The notes below the pieces were generated by a model that was given only the letters and a program-made list of their open reading frames with translations, ran no database searches and was not told where the DNA came from. From Cryoendolithus antarcticus (taxonomy: Eukaryota > Ascomycota > Dothideomycetes > Cladosporiales > Cladosporiaceae): 64,000 nucleotides of DNA. Of this stretch, positions 18,982 to 29,256 are shown piece after piece; position 1 is the stretch's first letter; each line of letters opens with the position of its first letter. The stretch covers positions 186,001 through 250,000 of the forward strand of contig NAJO01000025.1 in NCBI GenBank assembly GCA_002077065.1, in the 5' to 3' direction. Made by a program: the position numbers and the translations under genes.

Positions 18982-20701
18982 ATGGTCTTTCCCAGTCGTG
19001 GCTGCCGAACATGCGTGAATCGACGTATAAAGGCATGGCTTGTCTCCGGCGGAAGTGAGGTACTTCACTGACATCGGTATCAGTGCGATACCGTGCAGCC
19101 AGTCTGTGGACGATGTACAAAAGCAGATCGAACCTGTCAATGGGACCCTGATGAGCAGTCTGGCCTCGTGTTCAAGTCCGAGAATGTCTTTGCTCAAGGT
19201 CGACCACGTAAGCCGCGAACCTCGAAGGCCAGGGTGAGCCATGCAGCGCAAGCACCTTCGCCTGAGGTGATAGCTCCAAGCTCTTCTGGCCCGGTCAACG
19301 AGACAAACACCACCATCGCCGTCGTAAATTCAAATGAGGCCTCGAGTCCGCAGCCAGCCCTTGGTCTATCCCTCGAGGAGCATGCATTTCTCCACTGGAC
19401 GGCACAGTGTGTGTTCAGGCACGATGATCTCTCTGAGCCAGGGCATGAGTACAATGTTCACGTACTGCAGCACTGGATAGAAGCAAAGCCAGGTTCAAGT
19501 CTACATCTCGCGCTTTCTGCCCTTTCACTGGCGTTCTTTGGGCGCTCGAGACACGCGCCGACTGCGGATAAAGATGCTCAGCGTGCTTACTGTAGAGCAT
19601 TGGCCAGGACGCAACTTGTCGTTTGTGGCGAAGAGAAGGAAAAGCTCAACCACTTGTTGCTGACTGCAATGCTGATGGGTACTTTCGAGGTGAGTCTCTT
19701 AGTCTGCAGGAAAACCAAAGACATTGTATCTGAACCTGCTACTAGAACATGGTCAACGGACGTCAAACTTCGGCTTCCGCAAGACCAATTGCAGAGGAGG
19801 TCGAGGCATCCAAAGTCTTTACACATTACGATGGGGCACTTGCGCTACTGAAACTACAACAGCAGGAATCACCCGCTGGTAGCACGCCCATCGAGAGGGT
19901 CGTACGAAGACAATTAGTAACGCTTTTGCCTAAGTCCGGTCTACAAGCTCTCGAACTGACATTCAGCAGGTCAGGGCAAACTTACTACGAGGTACTACAG
20001 TTCCCGAGTGGCTCGCTGACGGTGAGTCATACGGCGAGAGTGGACCAACACTCGAGCTTGATGCCATGCTTGTGCGCGTGGGCAGCCTCAGAGCCAAATT
20101 TCTGACAACTGGAGCGGGTGCGTCGAATGACAGAGACTACACTTCTCTCATCGAGGAGGCTGATGACTTGAACGTCGCATTGGGCGAATGGTACGCTGAT
20201 CTGCCAGAGGCCTGGAAACCAGGAACCGTGCACGATGGTCAGTACCCTTTCGAGCTCATCATTGCGGAGGTGCATGAACATCGAACGCATGGTCACGCAG
20301 CAGTAATCTTGCGCTATCGCGCCACCCGGATATTGGTCAACAGCATCGTCGACCGATGTCTCTCATGCACCGTCAGCCCACAGAACAGCACCAATACAGC
20401 AAGGCAGACCATCGCAGAGCTCGCTGAGGACATCTGCCGAGATGTGCCATACTTCTTCAATCAACTCGGAGCGAACGGTTCCAGATGGTTGTCAATCGGT
20501 AACCACATCATCACATCTCAGGACGACATCACACCGAAGCTGGCTGGTTTGCTCGCATGGCCTCTGTCGATTGCAGTCAGCTGCGATGCTCTCCCGGCAA
20601 AGCAAACAGAGTGGCTGCGAGAACGGCTGAGGACCGTAGCTGCTGCGTATGGTGATGCAAGGTTACAGCAGGTCGCTGAGGGAGGTGTGTTTAGCTTCTG
20701 A
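18982..20701 (+). CDS. Zn2Cys6 fungal transcription factor (519 aa)
   Basis: Exons: 18982-19032, 19084-19689, 19746-19916 and 19970-20701, with all phases closing. The N-terminus MVFPSRGCRTC joins across the first intron to CDTVQPVCGRCTKADRTC. This completes a CX2CX6CX6CX2CX6C binuclear zinc cluster (Cys 8, 11, 18, 25, 28 and 35) for DNA binding. The first intron starts with GC instead of GT; any other junction there loses the third cysteine. A basic RPRKPRTSKAR segment follows. The middle and C-terminal parts resemble the fungal-specific regulatory domain, including the conserved stretch VRANLLRGTTVPEWLADGE recovered by the third intron. The target genes cannot be read from sequence. A strong CACGTG palindrome lies just downstream of the stop. 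Confidence 0.85.
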
Positions 20702-21096
20702 CAGGAAACTTTGTCTGCTCTCAGTATTGCTTCCAGGAATTCCACACATCACCTGAGTCTGACTAGTCACGTGGATCCACGTCATCTGCACGTGGCACCT
20801 CCAAGCGCGCTTCTACGCGAGTCTGAGCTGCCATTGCATCTGGTCAACATCAAAGAAACTGAGACAACACCCCACTGCAGCTTGTAGCGTCCTCGGAAGA
20901 CGCATTGAAGCGTCATAACTACTACCTGGTCCCTTTCTGAGACTACAACGATCAGTGCGAGCTACTGATCGTAATCCAAAGTGCTAGCAGACCGCTCCAG
21001 GCAGGGACCTTTGCGACTGCGCTCAAACCTGGACTGCCGGCGTGCAATTTGAGCATTATCGACAATCCATAGGTCTAACAACTGCAAATCGCTGTC
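20702..21096. promoter_or_regulatory. Promoter region of the Vam7-like gene
   Basis: A 395-bp gap between the transcription-factor stop and the SNARE ATG. It holds the palindromic CACGTG cluster described separately. Confidence 0.5.
20767..20794. promoter_or_regulatory. Palindromic CACGTG cluster
   Basis: The 14-bp perfect palindrome ACGTGGATCCACGT (20768-20781) overlaps a CACGTG at 20767-20772. A second CACGTG lies at 20789-20794. CACGTG is the core site of bHLH factors (Cbf1, Pho4, SREBP-like) and some bZIPs. It lies about 300 bp upstream of the Vam7-like ATG and 66 bp after the Zn2Cys6 gene's stop. Function is inferred only. Confidence 0.45.
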
Positions 21097-22194
21097 ATGG
21101 CACCAGCGTTACAGATCTCGATCCCTACCACCTCCACAGCATCACCATCGGGATCGAAGCCCTTCACACAGTACCATGTTGTCCTACAGCTCCCACTGCG
21201 CAAGCACGAGATTCAAAAGCGATATACGGACTTTGAGAAACTCCATGCAGACCTGCAAGCACAGACGGGCGCACCGCCACCTGCTTCTCTACCAGCCAAG
21301 AGTTGGCTCAGACGGACAGTAAACAACGATGCATTGACAGAGGAGCGGCGGCTCGCGCTACAAACATACGTCAAAGCGATTGTAGAAGCACAAGATGGGA
21401 AATGGAGGAGTAGCAGCGCATGGCGAAGCTTCCTGAACCTGCCGAGTGGCGCAAGCACAGTCACGGCCAATGGCCAGCTCTCGCCAGCGTCGCAACGGCG
21501 AGGCAGCGCTGGCATCACAGATCCAAACACGTGGCTCGAAGCCCACCGTGACCTCAAATCTCAAATCAATACCGCTCGCCAGCATCTGAAAGCACGAGAC
21601 TCCGCCCAGACACCTCAACAACAACACGCCACCTCTGCAGACGCGAAAGCGTCCCTCGTCCGCGCAGCGACATCAGTCGAGCAACTCGAGTCCGGCCTGC
21701 GCTCCCTTTCCTCCACCGAATCATCCTCCTCCAAACGCCTCGGCGACGGCGAACTCCGCCGCCGCCGCGACCTCCTCCTAACCGCCAAATCCGAAATCCA
21801 AGCCCTCGAAACCGTCCTCCTCAGCGCCTCGACCTCCCATCCAACTCTCCCCTCGACCACAACCCCTGCTTCCGCCGCCTCGAAATCCTCCCTCTTCACG
21901 CACGCGCCTTCAGCAAAACCAGGCCGCGTTCTAGGCGGCCCGCTGAAAGAGACGGAGCGAACGCGCGAGCTGGATAATTCGGGCGTGCTGCAGCTGCAGA
22001 CACAGATTCTGGCGGAGCAGGACGAGGATGTGATGAGTTTGGGGAAGACTGTTGGCAGGTTGAAGGATATGGGGATTTTGATTAATGAGGAGTTGGAGGT
22101 GCAGAATGAGATGTTGGGGTTGATTGACGGGGATGTGGAGAGGGTGCAGGGGAAAGTTGATGTGGGGAGGAAGAGGATTGCGAGGATTAGTTGA
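21097..22194 (+). CDS. VAM7: Vam7-like Qc-SNARE with PX domain
   Basis: A single exon of 365 residues. Residues 5-115 form a PX domain (phosphoinositide binding): YHVVLQLPLRKHEIQKRYTD, then LPAKSWLRRTVNNDALTEERR with the conserved Pro-rich/basic loop. Residues 125-290 are a Ser/Ala-rich linker. The C-terminal about 70 residues are a SNARE heptad region with Gln in the zero-layer position (EELEVQNEMLGLIDGDVERV). There is no transmembrane anchor. PX plus Qc-SNARE without an anchor is the Vam7 architecture. In yeast Vam7 acts with Vam3, Vti1 and Nyv1 in vacuole fusion and is held on membranes by PI3P and HOPS. The 3' third is markedly G-rich on the coding strand. Confidence 0.87.
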   Translation: MAPALQISIPTTSTASPSGSKPFTQYHVVLQLPLRKHEIQKRYTDFEKLHADLQAQTGAPPPASLPAKSWLRRTVNNDALTEERRLALQTYVKAIVEAQDGKWRSSSAWRSFLNLPSGASTVTANGQLSPASQRRGSAGITDPNTWLEAHRDLKSQINTARQHLKARDSAQTPQQQHATSADAKASLVRAATSVEQLESGLRSLSSTESSSSKRLGDGELRRRRDLLLTAKSEIQALETVLLSASTSHPTLPSTTTPASAASKSSLFTHAPSAKPGRVLGGPLKETERTRELDNSGVLQLQTQILAEQDEDVMSLGKTVGRLKDMGILINEELEVQNEMLGLIDGDVERVQGKVDVGRKRIARIS

Positions 22195-22412
22195 TGGAAT
22201 GATGTGTTGATGAGACGGGAGGGAGGGAGACCGAGGGTGTTGTGTTGCGTTCTGAGCGGGTGGATTTAGGACGATCTCAGCATCTGCACGAACGCTTGCT
22301 GGGCGCTCCATGGAGTTGCATTTACGTCTTCACAATCCATACGGCCGCTCACGTGCTGGCGATCAGCACTTCCACGCAAATATGGATGCTGATGGGATTA
22401 TCGCAGTAGGAT

Positions 22413-22931
22413 TCATTGTGTGAGCGTGGCATTTGGACAGGAACTACCTCCGCTTCTCATCAATTCGAAACGCACAGCAAATAACAGTTCTGTCAACGCG
22501 GCTGCGACGGCGAATCGCAATGATGCTGCGCCCGTGAAAAGTCCAGTCCAACGCACGACATCAACGATCTTGTGATCGTCTACCGTATCATGAAGTAGGC
22601 TGTCGGCTTCACGCATCTGCTGACTATTCATGTCGTCAACTACTGGCCGTGCGCGTGTGTAATAGCAGTTTGCGATGTCATGCGGTGTGAGATCCAGATC
22701 CATGAGCTGGTGGAGTTCGTGAGCATGGGCCTCTAAGTGCCATTTCGGGGCGTTGACGAGACGGAAGGCGTTTGCGGAGCCGCTCGTGTTCTTTGTTGGG
22801 TCGAGGGCGGCGACTAGACGACTTCCGCTGCCGATGCCCTCGTCATGGATGTGCGACGAGCAGCGGGACCACGCTGTTGCGTACAGCGTGCGGAAACATG
22901 AGTATTGAGAACAATGGTAGTACACGTTCAT
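22413..22931 (-). CDS. Small hypothetical protein
   Basis: An ATG frame of 172 residues, open further upstream only with a GTG. I recognise no family. Cys- and Tyr-rich N-terminal residues (MNVYYHCSQYSCFRTLYATAW) are followed by a mixed middle. A hydrophobic helix near the C-terminus (about 135-155, TGAASLRFAVAAALTELLFAV) could be a membrane anchor. It converges on the Vam7-like gene, with 218 bp between the stops. No intron is required. The size and lack of a known domain make it doubtful; it may be a lineage-specific gene or chance. Confidence 0.35.
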   Translation of the reverse strand: MNVYYHCSQYSCFRTLYATAWSRCSSHIHDEGIGSGSRLVAALDPTKNTSGSANAFRLVNAPKWHLEAHAHELHQLMDLDLTPHDIANCYYTRARPVVDDMNSQQMREADSLLHDTVDDHKIVDVVRWTGLFTGAASLRFAVAAALTELLFAVRFELMRSGGSSCPNATLTQ

Positions 22932-23849
22932 GCAATCTGGCCGTTTTTGTGTGTGGAGAATGAGAAGTGAAGTGGCAGGGGGGTCTGCATCGAAGCTAGC
23001 GAGGCAGGGACGGCCGGTACGACCTGCAGATTTTGTGCCGTGTGGCTTGGGTGAAGTGTGAGGTTGAAGCGAGACACGATCACGAACCAACAATGCGGCT
23101 CTTGTAGGATGGAACACATGACTATCAAAGTAGGCGCTGCAACATATGAGTGGCCGTCATTCCATCGGCATATAATTGAACACATCAAGACCACAGCCAA
23201 TCCTCTCTCTCGCCATGACCAGGGTTCAACCCATGGAAAGGCAATTTGTGCTGCATGCTCTTTAAGATTAGCCCTTTAACCGAATCTGGTGAAGGCCCGC
23301 ACTTTCAACTCTGCCCACGAGACCGCACCACTCCCTGAACCGTACTTGCAGACTGTTGCTTTGCTGGGACTTTGACGACACCGCCGCATCCTGTCAGTCT
23401 GCGACGACAGAAGGCCGTTGTCTCGCCGGCCCGCCGAGTCGCATCCTCACTGCGCAATTGTCGACGAGGCCTTTGCTGGACCTCACTTCACCACAACGTC
23501 ACCGCCGAGCTTTGGGGACGACCGACGCTGCATACCTGCTTTACAGAGCTGGACACCATCTCTCAATAATACATACTGCGCTCGTGTCGCAACTGCACTG
23601 GCGACCATTACTCTCACGCATATACGCTCCTAGGCTGTAGACCCAGCCTCTTCCCAATTGCTGGCCTCTGGTCCGGCGTCCATTCGTTCCACCAGCGCAC
23701 CGCCTCTGTCCATCTGTGCGGACTTCACACTCGCTTGCACATTTCTTGCATATTTATCAACGACACATCACAGCCTTGACATTGCTTGGACAGTGAAGGC
23801 CAAGTCATTACTCAAGTGACATACTCCGACAACTCACCGTCACCGTGGC
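22932..23849. other. Intergenic stretch upstream of the mucin-like gene
   Basis: A 918-bp gap containing the promoter and probable 5' leader of the gene at 23850. The stretch 23280-23780 is pyrimidine-rich on the plus strand. Short plus-strand frames there (for example 23356-23640) show no recognisable features. Confidence 0.4.
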
Positions 23850-26020
23850 ATGGACTTTGACATGGCACCGCCTGCGAAGAGACGACGCCTCACCAGCGCA
23901 GACGACAAGAGCAACAATGACCGAGTGACCGAGACCCAGACAGCGAGCGGATCCTTCTTTCATGGCATAGAACACTTTGAGGCAGAGGCCGCAGTCGCTC
24001 CTGCAGTGGAGGCGCAGCCTCGAATTGTAGAAGAGGTGCATCTGGAAATACGGCACCGGCATGTCGCAGACTTGAACGACTATGCACACATCAAACCTCG
24101 ACAGGGGACGGCAGCCAGCGCGGAGGTCTCAGTGTCTGTTCCGGAGGTGTTGGTTTCCGTGCAGGCATCTGTGGACATCTTTGGGAGCACCGCTGTCGCT
24201 ACGACCGAGACCATCACGAACGAGCCTCCAGGTGGAACCTCGCTTTCTGGGATTGCGACCACAACGGTTGTGATCTCACCTGGCGCAACGTCAAGTTCCA
24301 CTGCCAGCTCTACCGAGTCCAGTGACCCGGCCAGCACTTCTGCTGGAGACGTCAACGCAGCCGCTGTGGCCGCAGAGACCTCAGGTGTATCTTCGACGAA
24401 CTCAACCGAGTCTTCCACCACCTCGACATCGAGTGTCACATCACTATCGTCCGATCCTGCTGGCTTCATCGGCATCTCAGCCGGAGCTGTGACTACCACA
24501 GCCAGTAGCAGCGCTGCACAAGCATCTGTTTCTATTTCGGAGTCATCTGCGTCTAATAGTAGCAGCACGATCTCCACGTCCGTGTCAAGTACAATCGGCA
24601 GCAGTGCACTGAGCTCGTCTCTCCTGTCATCATTTTCAGAGCGTCGCAATCTGACGACATCTGGTGAGCATAACTTTGACACCATCCTCTATTGCCTCGG
24701 CTGACATGATCTGCAGCAACAACGTACACAAGCGGAGGGTCCACATTTACTTCCCAGACCACGATCGATCTCGGCGCACTAATAAGCTCGAGTACTGAGT
24801 CGTCTTCAACGGCATCGAGCACAAATTTTGGCGCTGGCAACATCTACTTCGCTACACTAGCTGGCGGCCGAGTGGCGACCATAACACGGTCGAACCGGGC
24901 GTACGCCACTACGTTTCCTGGAGGTCTTGTGAGCACTATACAGCCATCATCGACAGGTAGCGGCAGCGACGAACAGACTTCGTCACTCGATCCTAACGAG
25001 TATATTACAACGATCGTGTCTGATGGATCCACATTCCTGTCAACCGTCTTCTCCACGACTACACCTTCACCTACGGACGGCGGCACAGCTGCCGGCGAAG
25101 CAGGTGCGACTGGTGCGGTGGCGGGGCAGGGTAGTCCCACAACTGCTGCGACAAGCAGTACGAGCTCCGCAGCAGCTGGTGGCGCAGGCGTATCGACACC
25201 GCCGCCAGCTGGAACGATCGCCGGTGGTGTCGTTGGCGGAGCTGCTGGCCTGGCCGTCGTCCTTCTTGTAGCTATGCTCTTTCTCCGCTGGTACCGGAAG
25301 AAAGGTCACATGCGACACCAAGCATTGCCGGCAGGGTCGGCAGCTATGTCGCCGGATCCTGACAATGGTCTTGGTCCACGTGGCGGTCCCGGTATGGCCG
25401 AGCGAGCTGGCTTGATGCCTTTTGTTGCGGCGGTACCTGGGCTCTTCCGACATCAGAATCGCAGTCGCGACAGTGCTGCAGACGTTCCGGAAAGCGAGAG
25501 AGGGTTCACTCGGGTATCCGGTCGGAAGCTGCCTTCAGCCTGGAGCGAAGGCATGACTTCGGCCTCGCGTCCGCCTATGCCTCCGATGAGCAATGCGCCG
25601 CCGCCGCCGATGATGCCGATCGTCGGCGCAGAACATAGCCGCGATTTGAGCGACAACTCCTTCTACCGTGATAGTGCAGGGACCTACGCTGGAGTCGGCG
25701 AAGCCAACCGTGATAGCGTTGCCGGCCGCTCTACGTCGCCCAGCAACCCATTCGCCGACCTCTCGCCCATCGACACGAACATGACACCCGAAGGCGAAGA
25801 CACACAGATGGTCATGTCGCCAGGTCCACGACGAACACCTACAGTACATCACGGCGGGCCGTACGTAATGAGTCCTACGACAGCCAGCTCGGACCCGCCT
25901 GCGATGCTGAGTCCTGGGCAGCCGCCATGGAGTGCAGGCACGCAGGCGACGTTCGCGAGAAGTGAGACTCCGGCTAGTATGGACGGCAGTCGAGGGAGCA
26001 GATTCACCGAGGAAGTGTAA
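23850..26020 (+). CDS. Ser/Thr-rich single-pass membrane protein (wall-sensor-like)
   Basis: Exons 23850-24663 and 24717-26020 (53-bp intron, phase 1) give 705 residues. Residues 1-85 are charged, with PPAKRRRLTS at 6-15 and a His-rich stretch, and contain no signal peptide. Residues about 90-420 are Ser/Thr/Ala-rich and mucin-like, as in glycosylated wall-spanning domains. A transmembrane helix lies at about 437-458 (GVVGGAAGLAVVLLVAMLFLRW), followed at once by basic residues (YRKKGHMRH). The about 240-residue tail is Pro/Ser-rich. This layout resembles Mid2/Wsc-type cell-wall stress sensors in outline, but no WSC or Cys-rich domain is present and the N-terminus looks more like a nuclear signal. 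Either an anchor-type topology or a missed upstream exon is possible. Confidence 0.78.
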
Positions 26021-26521
26021 AGGAGCATGCGAGAACATGCGGACATGACCAAGGAGATGGACATATACATCAGTGGGCCGGAGCCTGCTTTCAGCATTTG
26101 CCGTTCTGAGAAGCGTGCAGCGTTCCGCGGCGCGGCATGTCCTTTGTAACTCGTACAGTGTATGTAATGTATTCAGTAGTAAATGATCTGCACATCTGTG
26201 TTCAACGGAGGTCTCTGTAGTGTGCAGAAGACCCTAAGAATTGAGATCTTGTGAGCTCATGTGTACCGTCGCCTCTGACCAATTGGATGAAAGCACGGAT
26301 TGAAACGTCGTCCATATCCACTCGAAGCCATTGAAGGACCTCACTTCATCTTACCTCGTGCAACACTCGTGTTGACAAACCCCGTCACTTTCCTTTCGTC
26401 GGTCTTTTCCATATCTCAAGTTTGCTTCGAGGTGGAGACACGTTGCGAGGCCCTCTCATCGAATACACTTCAAGACATCGTAGTCGACCATTGGACTTTA
26501 CCTGAAGTACGCTATATTACC
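26021..26521. promoter_or_regulatory. Promoter region of HUT1
   Basis: A 501-bp gap between the mucin-like gene's stop and the HUT1 ATG. The HUT1 frame is open upstream to 26300, but without a better start. Nothing else is recognised. Confidence 0.4.
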
Positions 26522-27801
26522 ATGGCCACCAATGGCAGCGTCCACAAGGGCAAGACTTCCAATGGCCACGTCCCCGAGCCGGTTCAGAATGTCATCGACG
26601 AAAGCCGTCGAGAAGCAAACATGCCGGACTCGAAACCGCAAGGCAGCTTAACTCAGTTGGTCATCTGCGTATCTGGAATTTATGCAGCATTGTGAGAACC
26701 CCTCCCGGAAGCATTAGCTCCTATGACCAATGTCCTAACCAAACGTCTAGTCTCACCTGGGGGATCCTTCAAGAGCGCATCACGACAACGCAACACGGCC
26801 CTCCCTCAGCGCCCGAAGTCTTCCGCTATCCTTTGATCATCAACACAACGCAATCCATCTTCGCCACCCTCCTAGCCTACGTCTATAACGCCATAACCCG
26901 GTCCTCTTACACTGACAAGCCAATCTTCCCCTCCCGCGCGATCCTCTACCCTCTCTGCCTCGTAGCTCTGACGTCCGCCTTGGCCTCGCCCTTCGGCTAC
27001 GCAAGCTTAGCCCACGTGGACTACATAACCTTCATCCTCGCCAAGTCCTGCAAGCTCGTGCCAGTCATGGGCCTACACGTCGTGCTATACGGCAAACGCT
27101 ACCCCTGGCAGAAGTACGCCGTCGTCGCGCTCGTGACGCTAGGCGTAGCGGTCTTCACGCTGCACCAACCTTCCAAGAAGAAGTCTTCGAACGAAAATTC
27201 GATTTATGGTCTTACGCTCCTTGGCATCAATCTTATCTTTGATGGGCTTACGAATTCGACGCAAGATCACGTAAATGCGAGGTTCCGGCCTTACTCGGGA
27301 CCGCAGATGATGTGCGCGTTAAATTTGCTACAGACGTTCTTGACGGGGACGTGGTTAGTGGTTGCGCCGTATATTGCGCTGACGGGCGTGGGGCATTACG
27401 TGGGTATGGATCTTGGGGGTGCGGAGGGGGAGTGGGCGGGCGCTGTGGCTTTCGTGGGACGGCATCCGAGTGTTGCTTATGATGTGTTGGGGTTTGCGAT
27501 TTGTGGGGCTGTTGGGCAGTTGTTCATCTGTAAGTCACTCGGCACTGTTATGGCTCGGGACAGTACTGACGATCAAGCAGTTTACACCCTTTCAGTATTC
27601 GGATCGCTTTTCCTCGTAACGGTGACAGTGACAAGGAAGATGCTGACGATGATTATCTCCGTGCTATGGTTTGGACATAGGCTGAGTGCGATGCAGTGGG
27701 TGGGTGTTGGCTGCGTGTTTGGTGGCATTGCCATCGAAGCCGAGTTGGGCAAGCGGGAAAAAGCTGCTAAGGAGAGGGCGAAGGGCAAGAAGGTGATGTA
27801 G
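26522..27801 (+). CDS. HUT1: UDP-galactose transporter homolog Hut1 (ER nucleotide-sugar transporter)
   Basis: Exons 26522-26691, 26751-27529 and 27581-27801 give 389 residues. The ATG at 26522 has an ideal context (ACCATGG). Hut1/SLC35B1-type proteins carry nucleotide sugars (and in animals ATP/ADP) across the ER membrane. About ten hydrophobic helices are visible. Conserved blocks include LTWGILQERITT near the start, LAKSCKLVPVMGLHV in the middle, and the spliced junction QLFIFYTL followed by FGSLFLVTVTVTRKML. The C-terminus is Lys-rich (KKVM), like an ER-retrieval signal. The second intron is 51 bp, a multiple of three without a stop, so an unspliced message would read through. Coding-strand skew flips from C-rich to G-rich near 27190. 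Confidence 0.92.
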
Positions 27802-28212
27802 GAAACATGTTCTTGATCCTCGAGTAGCAGAGACTACATATAGACTCGGCAAAGATATAACAGTCGACGGACTGCTACAGCTTGGTCGTGTCTGAGCTGG
27901 CAGCAAACGCACTATGACTTCGCCTCGCATTGCCCGACTCGTTAAAAACACGATTTTGCATCCAACGCATCGAGCAGTCGCAAGCGCACTCGTAAAGCGT
28001 GAGGTCTACATGTATATACGCGAGACAGAAGTAAGTACATGTAGCGGACTTCCGATCAACGCGTTCTGTAGTCTCGTCATCGATCGACCACCTAACGCAC
28101 GACACTTTTACTGTAAGGTGTACAGCAATCAGGAGCCAATTGATACTTTCCCATCCCGACTGGACAGACAACATCAACCTTATCCGAGGCGGAAGCATCA
28201 ACAACAAAGTCC
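27802..28212. other. Intergenic stretch
   Basis: A 411-bp gap between HUT1 and the methyltransferase-like gene, both on the plus strand. No gene or clear motif is seen. Confidence 0.4.
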
Positions 28213-29133
28213 ATGCAATCCCTCATCCGCCCACTCCTCCGCCCAATCCCTCTAATCAGCATATCAACCGGTGGCGTCCTCCTAGCAACCTCCCTCTACG
28301 GCTCCCGAGCGGCACACACAATCACCTCCCCTTCTCCCCCAGCCATGACCTCTTCGACACCAAAGTCCTACTCCGTCAAACCATATACCCCCCGCCACGA
28401 AACCTGGCCCTACAAACCCTCCGACTTCACCCGCCAAGACGAGTCCTCGGATACGCATTTCTACGACACGCCTCGCCTGGTAACACATATAGACGACCTA
28501 GCCATCGAGTCATTGCGAGAGTACTATGCTACTGTTCTCCCGACGAAAGGGCGGATTCTAGATTTCTGCTCAAGTTGGATTTCGCATTACCCGGATGCTG
28601 TGGCAGACGCAGCGGAGAAGGGTGAGGTGAAAGTCACGGCTATGGGGATGAACGACGCGGAGCTCAGAGCTAACAAAGTGGCGAACGGAGGGAGGGTATG
28701 TGCGGATCTGAACGCTACGCCTGATATTCCCTCTGCGCTGTCTAAAGCTGGGGTGCCGACGGAGGAGGGCTTCGATGCATCGACTTGCGTCGTCTCGGTT
28801 GACTATCTCACATCGCCACTCGAGGTTCTGAAGTCCCTCCTCTCCATCACGAAGCCCGGTGGGACAGTGCATTTAGTGATCTCGAATCGGTGTTTCCCGA
28901 CGAAAGCTATCGGACGGTGGTTGAGAGTTTCGGAGCAGGAGCGGCTGGCTATGGTGGGAGACTACCTGCATTTTGCGGGATGGAGGGGGATTGAGATTGT
29001 GGAGGTCAGTGATGGGACGATTGAGGGTGGTAGGGCTGCACCCGGAGGCTTGGGCGGGCTGATGGCGTATCTGGGGATGCCGGGAGGTGCACGGGATCCG
29101 TTGTGGGTGGTGAGGGGACGGAAAGAGGGGTAA
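28213..29133 (+). CDS. SAM-dependent methyltransferase-like protein, probably organellar
   Basis: A single exon of 306 residues. The N-terminus (MQSLIRPLLRPIPLISIST...) is basic/hydrophobic without acidic residues. It looks like a mitochondrial presequence or a signal anchor (helix at about 12-28). A second ATG at residue 45 (MTSSTPKSYSVKP) could give a cytosolic form. The Rossmann-type core begins at about 115 with GRILDFCSSWISHYP (motif I). It continues with VTAMGMNDAEL, where the acidic residue after beta-2 is replaced, then CVVSVDYLTSPLEVLKSL and ITKPGGTVHLVISNRCFP (post-I to motif III). The family is common in fungi and algae as a type-11-like methyltransferase of unknown substrate. The atypical motif I weakens any claim of activity. 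Confidence 0.75.
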   Translation: MQSLIRPLLRPIPLISISTGGVLLATSLYGSRAAHTITSPSPPAMTSSTPKSYSVKPYTPRHETWPYKPSDFTRQDESSDTHFYDTPRLVTHIDDLAIESLREYYATVLPTKGRILDFCSSWISHYPDAVADAAEKGEVKVTAMGMNDAELRANKVANGGRVCADLNATPDIPSALSKAGVPTEEGFDASTCVVSVDYLTSPLEVLKSLLSITKPGGTVHLVISNRCFPTKAIGRWLRVSEQERLAMVGDYLHFAGWRGIEIVEVSDGTIEGGRAAPGGLGGLMAYLGMPGGARDPLWVVRGRKEG

Positions 29134-29256
29134 GGAAGAAGAAGTAGTATTGATGTCCATTGCTGTCCCACGCGCCAGGCTATCCCTGGTTGCCACACTA
29201 TGGTGTCTTCGACAGGCCGCGACATCTAATTATCTGACCAGGCACCTGCAGTGGCA

